This document shows positions 54,244 through 64,000 of a DNA stretch of 64,000 bases, in pieces (the stretch's first letter is position 1; every line of letters starts with the position of its first letter). The notes under the pieces are model-generated. The model did not search any database. It had not been told where the DNA came from and saw only the letters and a list, made by a program, of their open reading frames with translations. Where the stretch lies: contig JAYMGJ010000474.1 in the NCBI GenBank assembly GCA_037178675.1, positions 45,049-109,048 of the forward strand. The letters are read 5' to 3'. The position numbers and the translations under genes were made by a program. Origin of the DNA: Scleroderma bovista. Its lineage: Eukaryota > Basidiomycota > Agaricomycetes > Boletales > Sclerodermataceae.

Positions 54244-56184
54244 ATAGCAACTCCCGAGACTCCACACAGAGTTGGAGTTACATTGTTCCCGACTGTGCAC
54301 CTATGGAGGCCTGACTCAATGCAGGTGCTCTTTCTGATCCAAACTCTCTCCAACCTCAGGTTACTATCAGTGACTGCGATATACAGTCTTTCCCCGTGTT
54401 AGTAGATTCGGGTTCCACCCATTGTTTTGTAGATCCATCTTTTGCCAATATGAACTCTCTTTCGCTTTACTTGGTATCCCTGATCGCTCTCTGTCTATTC
54501 GACAGTACCACCACCACCATAATTACTGAAGCAACTGATCTACCTATCCATTTTCCCTCTGGCAATGTCACCCCAATGACATTTTATGTCACCCTGTTGG
54601 ACTCTGACTGTAAGATAGTTCTCGGACATAACTGGCTCACCTGATACAATCTGTCGATTGACTGGGTACTGAGCAGTATCGAGTTCAGAACATCCACGCA
54701 GCAAGTGCCAACCCCGAGCTCACTCCCCGACTCAGTAGCGCACTCACCAAGCATGCTGAGACTTGATGCTACATCAGTCTCATTTCCTTCCCCAACTGAC
54801 TTGCCTCAGGCTCCCAGTCTTTGGGCACCTCCTATCACTCTCATCAATGCTGCAGCCTTTCTAAAGGCATGCCAGCTCGATGATTCTCAACAGTTCTCTA
54901 TCCAGCTGAAGCCTGACAGTAGCTTTTGTGCTGCGTTGGTCACTTTTACCATCGATTTATCTTCAATTACTCCAATATAGTGGTTCCATTAACTTGGTTG
55001 ACACGGAAAGATGCCCCCTGGGATTTCTCCGACGTCTGCTGACGGTCATTCAACCAACTCAAGAAGGCCTTCACCACAGCTCCCATCCTCACCCATTTCC
55101 AGCCAGGCACCCAACTAACAGTCGAGACTGACACTTCGGACTATGTGATTGCCAGTATCCTATCCATCACAGGTTCAGATGATGAGATACAACCGATTGC
55201 ATTTTACTCTCACACTCTGACCATTCCTGAGCTAAATTACGATACACACAACAAGGAGCTCCTTGCTATCTTTGAGGCCTTCAAGACCTGGCATCATTAT
55301 CTGGAGGGCCCTGCCTTCCTGATTGACGTCGTGACCGACCACAAAAACTTGGAGTACTTTTCTACCTCTAAGGTTCTCACCTGTTGGCAAGCCCGATGGT
55401 CAGAATATCTCTCCTCATTCAATCTGATCATTTGTTTCCGACCTGGTAAACTTGGTGCAAAGCCTGACACCTTGACTAGACGCTGGGACGTCTACCCCAA
55501 AGAGGGGATAGGGGCTTCACCTGAGTCAATCCACAGAACATCCGACTGGTGTTCACGGCTGAACAGCTCACCGACTCCCTTCGCACGACATACCTACATG
55601 CTCCAGTACTCAGAGCAAGTGCACTCATGGACGTCGAGCATCTCCACGCTGATATCCTAGCCAATCTCCCAACCAATCCCATTGCTAAAGCCCACCTCTC
55701 GGACACATTGAATCCCTGATGGTCGACTGATGAGACTGGTTACCTACGTCTCGATGGCCGCATGTATGTCCCTGAGGCCAATGACCTACGTCTTCATGTC
55801 CTCAGATACAAGCATGACCATCCCCTATCGGGACACTTCGGTCAGAACTGCACTCTAGAGCTTATTCATCGCAAATACACATGGCCAGGCATTTGTACCT
55901 ATGTAAAGGACTATGTTAAGTCCTGCACGGCCTGTGCCCGATCTAAGACGCCACGTCACCGACCCTATGGGATGCTCAAGCAATTACTGGTCCCCAACCA
56001 ACCATGGAATTCCATCTTGATGGATTTCATCGAGCAACTCCCATCCTCATCTGGCTTCACAGCCATACTGGTAGTCATTGACTGACTATCAAAGCAAGCC
56101 ATATTCATCCCAACTCACGACACAATAACTTCCACTGAGCTCACACAGCTCTTCCTACTCCATGTCTTCACTAAGCATGGCGTC
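54244..56184 (+). pseudogene. C2 pol: protease, RNase H, integrase part; RT core deleted
   Basis: The protease region is recognisable (FPVLVDSGSTHCFVD). At about 54945 the sequence jumps from AALV (before RT) to the end of RT/tether region (TIDLSSI-type), skipping the stretch equivalent to C1 29812-30680, including YLDD. RNase H follows (DTHNKELLAIFEAF), with the same VC*RSF TGA as C1. Loss of one G in AAAGAGGGGATAG near 55505 shifts the frame. The integrase part reaches HVFTKHG before solo LTR-A. Confidence 0.9.
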
Positions 56185-57389
56185 TGTTACAACCATGTCC
56201 AACTCCAGATCTTATCCAGTCACTTGTAAGGATTTCACGCTGTTTATTTGTATATCTACATACTACGTGATGCTCTAACCTTATTAATACCTTATTAGAC
56301 TTTAATCGTTCGTTTCCGAGGCGTCACCGCCGATCGAGAGGCCGGGTCGTTGGTGAGGCGCCAAGAGGCCCTCGGGGGGAGTTATGGCTGACGTCGGGTA
56401 ACTGACGTCTGTCGTCCTGCGACTGGCAAGACCCTTAGAAGGGCAGGCGGACGTATGTCATCTACGACGACCTAAGAGCAGCCAGGTTAGAACCCGCAAC
56501 CAGTGCTGCAAGGCAGGCCTCTCAATTTCATGATCGGCATGACCCTTTTATTTTATTTTGTTTGTCATGCCTGACCTCTTACTAGACGTTCCGTGTGCTA
56601 TGCACCTGGTGATCTCAGTTGATCGTCGGGCCCACGATAGACAGTACAGACATGCGGTACATAAAAGCCAGGTAGTCCGTACCACATATAGATTCCCCTT
56701 TGTGTTATCGTGCGCATCCATCAGTCATCCATCAGTCTGCCTCAAGTCAGTCATTTCCGTCTATAAGAGATCACACTCGTTCTATTTCCCTACGTCCCTA
56801 CTACTCTCGAACTCTCGGACTCGCCTCCCCCTTACACACTCCAGTTGCATCGCAGCTCTCTAACCCAACTCCAGTTGCTTGTCACTTGCTCCAGTCACAG
56901 TCGCGCAGATAACCTTCTGTTAAGTACGATCCTTGGTCTATACCCCATTCACTCTTATTGCACTTTGCCGTCTACCCTGCCTTGATGTGAGTTCCCCATG
57001 AACTCAATATATCCTAGACCTTGTAGCATTTTCACTGGACCTGACCTAGTCCTAACTCTGGTCATCCCTTGTCTGCTATTAGGTTGTTTACTTGTCACTG
57101 TATGTACTTGACCCTAGTTTCTACTTAGTATAAGTACCCTCTAGTTTACCTTGTACACCTCAGTCTGAAATCATCTAAGTTACTACTCCTGTTCCTCTGT
57201 CTGTCTCCATCTCCATCACCTTGACCGGAACCTACGCAAGGGATCAACACACGTTGTCCTTGTCGTTGAATCCAAGCGATCACCAACTCCAGCCAGACTA
57301 ATCCCTTGTCCAGCCCTCTGCCCTCCTCCTTTGTCTGCCTTTGTCTGGACTTGACCAGACCCCCTACTGGAGTAGACCTGGACTTGACA
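56185..57389 (+). mobile_element. Solo LTR-A in C2 integrase, itself interrupted
   Basis: Target duplication GCGTC at 56180-56184 and 57390-57394, both with CpG intact. The parts 56185-56224 and 56837-57389 form one LTR-A. LTR-E is nested inside. Confidence 0.93.
56225..56836. mobile_element. Solo LTR-E, CpG-rich and young
   Basis: It is 612 bp, TGTAAGG to CCTTACA (7-bp inverted ends), with CACT duplicated at 56221-56224 and 56837-56840. It has a dense intact CpG stretch (near 56320-56470) and an ACATAAAAG box near 56659. It is the most recent insertion by nesting in this stack (LTR-E in LTR-A in C2). Confidence 0.8.
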
Positions 57390-57394
57390 GCGTC

Positions 57395-58317
57395 CCCACG
57401 CACGTAATGTCTGACTGAGGCTCAGAGTTCATCTCCCATTTCTTCTGATCACTTGGTAAGGCCTTAGATATGAAATTACATTTCACTTCAGGCTATCACC
57501 CAGAATGTGATGGACAGACTGAGCGAGCTAATCAAACACTCGAGCAATACCTCAGGATGTACTGCAACTACCAGCAGGACAATTGGTCAGAACTACTACC
57601 TCTCGCCAAGTTTGCCTACAACAATGCCCCTAGCGCCACAACTGGTGTATCACTGTTCTTCACGAACAAAGGATACCACCCGAACCTTGCTGTGCACCCC
57701 AAGCATGATCTCTCATTGGCTCAGGCAAGGGAATATGCAGTTGACTTAGAGTCGCTGCATGAGTACCTACGTGAAGAAATGGCTGCTGCCCAGAAAAGGT
57801 ACCAAGGCCCTGCTGACGCCAGAAGATCACCCACCCCGATTTCAAAGTCGGTGATCAAGTATTCGTCAAAGCCAAGTACTTTAGGTTTACTGGACCATCA
57901 AAGAAACTCTCTGAGAAGAATCTCGGTCCCTACCCAATCATCGCCCAAGTCAGCACTTTATCGTTCATAATCCTTCTCCCCAACTCTATGCATACTGTCC
58001 ACCCTGTCTTCCATGTCTCACAGCTCAAACCAGCGACACCGAATACAATACCAAATCAGTCACAACCTCCACCACCTCCCATCGAAGTCAACAGTGAACC
58101 CAAATTCCAGATCACTGAGATCCTTGATTCAAAGTTCGACCAATGTCGATGCCAATGCCCACTCCTCTATCTAGTTAGATGGGCTGGTTACAAAGGTACC
58201 AATGAAGAAACATCTTGGTTAATCATGACCGAGCTTGGACACGCATCAGAACTTGTGGCCGACTACCACAAAGCCTACCTGACTAAGCCAGGCCCCTTAG
58301 AAAGCCTCTCACACTAA
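57395..58317 (+). pseudogene. C2 integrase C-terminal part and chromodomain
   Basis: It resumes in the integrase (MSD*GSEFIS, then DGQTERANQTLEQY with catalytic Glu) and ends with a chromodomain (ITEILDSKFDQ...LVRWAGYKGTNEETSW). DRG is lost to a stop (CGA to TGA) and there is a 1-bp frameshift near 57835. Confidence 0.9.
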
Positions 58318-58408
58318 GTCATTCAAATCACCAAACAAAGTCTATTGATAGTGTACAAAACAAAGAAAAAAGAAATGAAAACTAATTACAACTACAAGTA
58401 CAGTCTGA

Positions 58409-58653
58409 TTACTCGGACTTGCCTTCTCCATCTTCGTCCCCCAACTCTTCGTTCTCCCTGTCCATCTTGTTCAACTCCTCCCACTCTTTGCTCTCCTCGG
58501 GCATCGCCTTGCCATTGCCCTTCAGGTCCCTCACATCTGCGACCCTCTTTGCCTCCCATGTGACCCCTTCCACCTTTCGACCAAGCTTCGCCAGCTCTCT
58601 TGTGTTGCGGTTGATGGCCACTACGATTTCCCCAAGTCGGCAGTCTAGGACCA
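58409..58653 (-). pseudogene. C2 antisense gene, exon 2 fragment
   Basis: It matches the C-terminal about 80 residues of the C1 antisense protein (LDCRLGEIVVAINRNTRELA, then KGNGKAMPEESKE and an acidic tail). It is cut by LTR-B4 at 58654. It shows that the gene was present in this copy too. Confidence 0.85.
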
Positions 58654-59455
58654 TGTCAAGACCGGTTCTCCTCAATGATCTTACTAGGAGGTCCAGAGGT
58701 GCAAGGAACTAATGAGGAGGTAAGTCCAGAAACTAGTAGGTGCTAGTTAGTGCGGAGAGTCAAGTCCGGGTCAAATGAATGAAGTCCAGGCACTAGAGGA
58801 GCACAGGGAGTAAGTCCGGGTTTTTGTGGAGTAAGTCCAGACCGTGGGAAAGTGGTCCGGAGTTGAGCACAGATTGTCCGGAGCGAAGGACATCCCAGAG
58901 GTGGGATAAGTCCTGAGAGGTCTAGCATCAAGTCTGGGACAGAGGTGGCTTTTGCCCTTGTGCGAGTAGGAGACTTGCTAGGATTGGACATAGGACCAAG
59001 GGGACAAGATAGGACAGAGGCCGGAGTTGGCCGGAGTTCAGGAGAACAAGATGGGATTAGGAGAGCATGGTGGGGAGTACAGAGTGGGGAGTATCTTAGT
59101 CGAGATTTGATCTAAGGATCTAGTAGGCCGGAGTACGGTAGTTTATATAGTAATGAGAACTAGGGTGAGTACATATGGTGACAAGTAAACACCTTAGTCG
59201 GGACAAGGGATGGAGCAGAAGCAGACAGGAAAATAAACCAGGTACAAGAAAATAAAGCAGGGACAGGAAAATAAACCAGAGCGGAAGCAGAAATGGGGAA
59301 CTATGATTACAGGGATGATGGAGCAGATGCAGGGACAAGTAGGTAAAGGGAACTAGGTCGGAAGAGGACAGGTAAGGGTCAGAGGTGGACTTAACTAATG
59401 TTAAGTCCGGAGCGATGTCCAGGACCAGAGGAAGTGAGACTGGAGGAAATGGGAC
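58654..59455 (-). mobile_element. LTR-B, copy B4, truncated by A3
   Basis: It begins TGTCAAGACCGG as B3 does and runs about 800 bp before A3 starts exactly at its LTR end. The rest should lie beyond A3, outside the window. Confidence 0.88.
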
Positions 59456-60058
59456 TGTCAAGTCTGAGTCTACTCTGGTAGGAGGTCCGGTCAAGTCTGG
59501 ACAGAAGCAGACAAAGGGGGAGGGCAGATGGTGGACAAGAGATTAGTCTGGCCAGAGTTGGTGACCGATCGGATTCAATGACTAAGAACAACGAGCATTG
59601 ATCCCTTGTGTAGGTTCCGGTCAGGCAGAGGTGGAGATGGAGACAGATGGAAGCAGGAGGAATGACTATGGTTGATTTCAGACTGGAGAATACAGGATAA
59701 TCTACAGAGTACTTATACTAAGTAAAAACTAGGGATGAGTATATACAGTGACAAGTAAACAGCCTAAAAGGTGGACAAGGGATAACCGGAGAAAGTACTA
59801 GGTCAGGTCCGATGAAAATAAAGTCAGGACCGGTGAAAATAAACTAGGTCCGGTGAAAATGATACAAGGTGCAGGATATATCGAGAGCACGGAGAACTCA
59901 TGAACAGGTAGGGTAGATGTGGAAGTGTGGTGAGGACTGGAAGCAGACTAGACCAAGGGTCATAGTTAGCGGAAGCATATCTGCGTGACCATGACCAGAG
60001 TAAGTGACGAGCGACCGGAGTAACCGGATAAGATCCGGAGTTGGACATGGTCATAACA
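59456..60058 (-). repeat. A3 3' LTR (LTR-A)
   Basis: It is 603 bp, TGTCAAGTCT to GGTCATAACA, inverse of the A1 LTR. It is followed by the inverse polypurine tract GTATCCCCCCTTT. Confidence 0.92.
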
Positions 60059-60224
60059 GTATCCCCCCTTTAGGGGCTGAACCCATGAGGCCCCAATGAG
60101 GCTGTCATGTGGTCGCCTAGAAACAATGCAGAGTCCGGAGCGATTGTCTGAGTACAAAATCTGGATCTATAAAGATCAGACCAGTTTTACTTTTTACCCC
60201 CAGTTCCCTGCTATTGATTTCAAC

Positions 60225-61290
60225 ATGTCTGCCACTGCCAAGGCCACCACCCCCACTGTCCCCTCTACGGTCAAGTCCAAGGACTGGACCAAGGTGTCAA
60301 CACTGGAGCTTCAGTCCAGTAGTGAAGACGAGGCATCCATCCTCAATGCCAAAACAAAGGAGAGGCGTCGACGCAAGCAGGTCAAGAAAGAGGAGAAGCA
60401 GCGCCGGGAAGAGGTGGAGAGGTGAGCATGCGAAGAGGCAGAGGCAAGAGCTCGTGAGGAGGCGGAGCATGCTAAGGCAGAGACGGAGCAGCAAGCGAGA
60501 GAGGAGGCGGAGCGCCAGGTGTGCGAGCAGGCGGAGAAGGACAGGGTAGAGGTGCAATGGAGGGCTGCGGAGGTTGTGGTGAGACAGAGGGCATTGGCGC
60601 AGGAGGCATTGAAGAAAAGAGCGAGGGAAGAGCCAGAGGCAGGTCCGAGTGGTGACGGGAACAACGATGTCTCGTAAGTAACTTATTATTTTTCTTTGCT
60701 ATTTTTATTAACCTCCTGGCAGGTGCGTTTGTTGTGCCAAGCACAAGGCCAAGTGCGAGCGGGACCCTGAAAAGCCCAAGCAACACGTGTGTATGAAGTT
60801 CGCTGGGCTCAAGGAGCAGTGCAAGTGGCTGGAGGTGGGGAATGCCAGGTCCGGGTCCGGTGGTGACAAGGGCAAGGGAAGGGCCATCAAGGCATCGCCA
60901 TGAGGAGGGGAGAAGAGGAAGAAGAAGAAAACAGCTGCCAAGGTCGTTGTCGACGACACCACTGAGGTACCGGGGCCGTCTGGGCAACGGTCCAGGTTTG
61001 ACCCTGGACTGTTCCTGGAGTGGTTGGACAGGCTGACTGGGGCCGTTGAGGAGATGACCAGGCAGATGCGCCAGGTTGCAGATGCCACTCACTCGGTGGC
61101 AAGGGGAAATGAGCGGCTGACGGCCAGCCTCGAGACCTTTCTCGAGGAGTGCCGTTTCTTTACAGCGCCCTGGGACGAGGACGGGGAGTCGGAGGACAGC
61201 GAGGTGGGCGTTGACCCAGAGGAGGTTGAACAAGAAGTCTGGGGGCTCCATGAGGAGCAGGAGAACCCTGGCAGCGGTGTTCTGGAGTAA
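60225..61290 (+). pseudogene. A3 antisense gene (coiled-coil Zn2Cys6 type), two nonsense codons
   Basis: Exon 1 is 60225-60673 and exon 2 is 60723-61290, with a 49-nt intron (GTAAGT...TGGCAG) at the same place as in A1. Exon 1: DWTKVSTLELQ, then the Glu/Arg/Ala coil. Exon 2: CVCCAKHKAKC...CMKFAGLKEQC, in which one cysteine of the cluster is now Phe, then a KRKKKK patch and acidic tail. TGA at 60423-60425 and 60901-60903 both replace arginine (CGA). TATAAAG lies about 55 nt before the ATG. Confidence 0.88.
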
Positions 61291-61464
61291 GTGGTCCAGT
61301 CCGGACTTTGTAAATAGAAAGTGTAATTAGTTTGACTTGTGTTTATAAAGAAAAGTGACCTGAGTTTAGTGAGTGATATTACAAGATAAAATGAAACAGA
61401 GAGGAGAGACAGAGAGTGAAACAGATAGGGGAAACAGATAAAGGAAATGGAGGCGAGAGTAGTA

Positions 61465-61675
61465 CTACATGGACGCGAGTGGTCCAGGTTTGTCTGGGTA
61501 CCAGACATGGTAATCTTCTAGAAGTTCTGTTGTGTTGCCTAGTTCAGTGGCGAGTAGCCAAGACATTTCTTCATCCATCCCCTCGTAACCGGACCAACGC
61601 ACCAAGTACAACAGTTTGCATGATTTGCATTGACGGTCAACCTTGGAGTCAAGGATCTCGGCGATTGTCATATCC
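61465..61675 (-). pseudogene. A3 chromodomain, C-terminal part
   Basis: It encodes AEILDSKVDRQCKSC, LLYLVRWSGYEGMDEEMSW, and LLEDYHVWYPDKPG, ending at 61465. It joins in sequence with 63295 after removal of LTR-B5. Confidence 0.9.
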
Positions 61676-63289
61676 ATACTTTTCCAGTTGCAACTCTGGT
61701 CTAACCATGGCCCGCCTGACCTCTCCTTAGGCATAGATGCAACTCTGGATCTAGTCCGGCCATCTCCAGCCCTATAGCTGCACTCCAGCTCAACTCCGGT
61801 CACTATGTCCATCTCCACCTCAGGACTAACCCCTGTCTTCCTACAGACAGATCCGCGGTCTAACTCCTCCGTGTCGGACCTGTACCTACCACTAGTCGCT
61901 ACTCCGGTTTCAGTCCAGCCACTCCCTTAGCCTTGTCTGCGACGTAGCCCAACTCCGGCTGGTACATCCAACTCCGGCTCAGTTCTGCTCCTGCTCCTGC
62001 TCCACTTCCTCTGTCAGGTCCACCAAAGGCTTAGGACATTTCCATGTCCAACTCCGGACCTTCCTCCGGATACTCCGCCCTTCCTCCACTCGCACACTCC
62101 CTCTGCTCGTACACTCCCTCTGCTCGTACACTCCCTCTGCTCGTACACTCCCTCTGCTCGTACACTCCCTCTGCTCGTACACTCCCTCTGCTCGTACACT
62201 CCCTCTGCTCGTACACTCCCTCTGCTCGTACACTCCCTCTGCTCGTACACTCCCTCTGCTCGTACACTCCCTCTGCTCGTACACTCCCTCTGCTCGTACA
62301 CTCCCTCTGCTCGTACACTCCCTCTGCTCGTACACTCCCTCTGCTCGTACACTCCCTCTGCTCGTACACTCCCTCTGCTCGTACACTCCCTCTGCTCGTA
62401 CACTCCCTCTGCTCGTACACTCCCTCTGCTCGTACACTCCCTCTGCTCGTACACTCCCTCTGCTCTTGCACTTCCTCCAGTCGTGCACTTCCTCCGGTCG
62501 TGCACTTCTTCCGGTCTTGCACTTCCTCCGTCCTGGACATCGCTCCAGACTTAACATTAGTTAAGTCCACCTCTGACCCTTACCTGTCCTCTTCCGACCT
62601 AGTTCCCTTGTCCCTGCCTTTCCTCCGTCGTCCCTGTAACTCTAGTTCCCCGTGTCTGCTTCTGCTCCAGTTTATTTTCCTGTCCCTGCTTTATTTTCTT
62701 GTACCTGGTTTATTTTCCTGTCTGCTTCTGCTCCATCCCTTGTCTCGACATTAAGGTGTTTACTTGTCACCGTATATACTCACCTTAGTTTCATTACTAT
62801 ATAAACTACTGTACTCCGGCCTAGTAGTCCTTAGATCAAATCTCAACTAAGATACTCCCCACTCTGTACTACCCACCATGCTCTCCTAATCCCATCTTCT
62901 CCTGAACTCCGGCCAACCCCGGCTTCCGTCCTATCTTGTCCCCTTGGTCCTATGTCCAATCCTAGCAAGTCTCCTACTCGCACGAGGGCAAAAGCCACCT
63001 CTGTCCCAGACTCGACGCTAGACCTCTCAGGACTTATCCCACCTCTGGGATGTCCTTCGCTCCGGACAAGCTGCACTCAACTCCGGACCACTTTCCCGCG
63101 GTCTGGACTTACTCCGCAAAAACCCGGACTTACTCCCTGTGCTTCTCTAGTGCCCGGACTTCGTTCGTTTGACCCGGACTTGACTCTCCGCACTAACTAG
63201 CACCTACTAGTGTCTGGACTTACCTCCTCATTAGTTCCCTGCACCTCTGGACCTCCTAGTAAGATCGTTGAGGAGAACCGGTCTTGACA
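61676..63289 (+). mobile_element. Solo LTR-B, copy B5, enlarged by a minisatellite
   Basis: It is 1614 bp, TGTCATATCC to GGTCTTGACA, with target copies GCGAT (61671-61675) and GTGAT (63290-63294), a CpG-to-TpG difference. It is about 355 bp longer than B1 or B3, matching about 21 extra 17-bp repeats. Confidence 0.93.
62094..62465. repeat. 17-bp minisatellite, about 21 units
   Basis: The unit is ACTCCCTCTGCTCGTAC, nearly identical in all copies, with degenerate units at the right end. B1, B2 and B3 hold only one to three units here. Because 17 is not a multiple of 3, all six frames give repetitive open frames, none of which is a gene. Confidence 0.95.
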
Positions 63290-63294
63290 GTGAT

Positions 63295-64000
63295 CTCGAA
63301 CTCCGGTTCACCATCTACTTCAACTGGTGGCGGAGGAGGCTGTATCCGGTCTGGTATGGTGTTGGGTATGGCCGGTTTGAGTTGGGAGACATGGAAGACG
63401 GGGTGAACTGTGCACATGGAATCTGGAAGACGGAGCGTAAAAGAGAGGGAGCCTACTTGCGCGATGATAGTGTAGGGCCCCAGGTTCTTCTCTGATAGCT
63501 TTTTGGATGGTCGAGTCGACTGGAAGTACTTGGCTTTCACGTATACTTGATCGCCTACTTTGAAGTCCGGTACTGGGGTACATTTGGCATCAGCCAGACC
63601 TTGGTAGCAAAGTAGTGCGTTTGCCATTTCTTCATGAAGGTATTGGTGTAGTGACTCAAGGTCGACTGCATAATCACGAGCCCTGGCAGAGGTCATGTCG
63701 TGTTCTGGGTAGACAGAAATGTTAGGGTGGTAGCCCTTGTTAGCGAAGAACGGAGAAACTCTGGTGGTAGCACTAGGTGCATTGTTGTAAGCAAACTCTG
63801 CCAGTGGGAGTAGGTCTGCCCAGTTGTCCTGCTGGTAGTTGCAGTAGATCCGGAGGTACTGTTCGAGAGTCTGGTTGGAGCGCTCAGTCTGGCCATCACC
63901 CTCCGGGTGGTAACCAGAGGTGAAGTGGAGGCGCATGTCGAGGGCCTTTCCGAGTGACCAGAAGAAGTGTGAAACAAACTCTGTACCATGATCTGAAGTG
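63295..64000 (-). pseudogene. A3 integrase core and C-terminal part
   Basis: From the window end downward: TSDHGTEFVSHFF (catalytic Asp; usual DRG reads DHG), DGQTERSNQTLEQYL with catalytic Glu, the GPY/F region KNLGPYTIIAQVGSLS, and PVFHVSQLKPAIPN. It ends at VEVDGEPEFEI before LTR-B5. No stop is seen in the visible part, including at the KYFQSTRPS site that is nonsense in A1. The start lies past 64000. Confidence 0.9.

Larger units (their letters stand above)
50398..64000 (+). mobile_element. Gypsy chromovirus C2 (family C), decayed, runs beyond the window
   Basis: It starts at the LTR-C at 50403 and follows the C1 map through the antisense gene at 58653. There it is interrupted by LTR-B4, which is itself interrupted by A3. 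The end of C2 therefore lies past 64000. It has lost about 865 bp of the reverse transcriptase and most CpG sites. Confidence 0.85.
59456..64000 (-). mobile_element. Gypsy chromovirus A3 (family A), 3' part
   Basis: Minus-strand orientation: 3' LTR 59456-60058, polypurine tract, antisense gene, chromodomain, integrase, and on past 64000. It is inserted in LTR-B4 and split by LTR-B5 at 61676-63289. Confidence 0.92.

Noticed and set aside
56480..56525. tRNA-like B-box (GGTTCTAACC on the minus strand) in LTR-E
   Set aside because: No A-box and no cloverleaf can be formed around it.
62094..62465. Possible CRISPR-like array
   Set aside because: The units are head to tail with no spacers. It is a simple tandem repeat in a fungal LTR.
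61979..62754. Long repetitive open frames on both strands (repeats such as RAEGVYEQRECTSRGSV)
   Set aside because: They arise from the 17-bp minisatellite, which stays open in all frames. They lie inside a solo LTR and have no counterpart in other LTR-B copies.

Overview
The window is a gene-poor transposon island, most likely from an agaricomycete (mushroom-forming) fungus. I draw this from chromodomain-bearing Ty3/gypsy polyproteins of the kind common in basidiomycetes, 49-51 nt introns with a CTAAT/CTGAC branch site, and decay dominated by CpG transitions. I found no host protein-coding gene in 64 kb. The one possible host-type RNA gene is a degenerate tRNA-like sequence at 1637-1708. The letter names used here (O, A, C for gypsy families; LTR-A to LTR-G) are mine.

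Left half (374-35050). One old minus-strand gypsy element, O, spans the region. Its 246-bp LTRs lie at 379-624 and 34800-35045 and share the 5-bp target duplication ATAGG. Its gag-pol is split by four nested insertions: a copia element (3492-12465), a family-A gypsy element A1 (12741-20460), a solo LTR-A (22135-22771) and a family-C gypsy element C1 (27141-34768). The copia element itself holds a Tc1-like element, a CACTA-like MITE and two solo LTRs. Nearly every one of these insertions can be removed at a target duplication to restore the host reading frame.

Middle (35046-50402). This part is mostly non-coding repeats: a giant foldback element with about 1.25-kb inverted arms, two more CACTA-like MITEs, a short palindromic MITE, GGT/CCA-type low-complexity tracts, LTR fragments, and a truncated family-A gag (A2).

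Right part (50403-64000). A decayed family-C element, C2, begins at 50403 and runs past the window end. It is broken by three solo LTRs, one of which holds a younger CpG-rich solo LTR-E, and it has lost its reverse transcriptase core. A truncated LTR-B in its antisense gene is itself interrupted by a minus-strand family-A element, A3, which carries yet another LTR-B with an expanded 17-bp minisatellite.

How the parts work. Families A and C share one plan: LTR with TATA box; a predicted RNA start whose first 10-11 nt are complementary to the primer-binding site 2 nt inside the LTR (Tf1-like self-priming); gag with a CCHC knuckle; an A-AAA-AAA slippery site into the -1 pol frame; pol in the order PR-RT-RNase H-IN-chromodomain; then, on the opposite strand before the 3' LTR, a spliced two-exon gene for a coiled-coil protein with a Zn2Cys6-type cysteine cluster. 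This antisense gene is the most interesting system here. It is open in A1 and C1, even though their sense genes carry nonsense or frameshift mutations. Most nonsense codons in the window are CGA to TGA, and LTR pairs and target duplications differ almost only at CpG, which indicates methylation-linked deamination.
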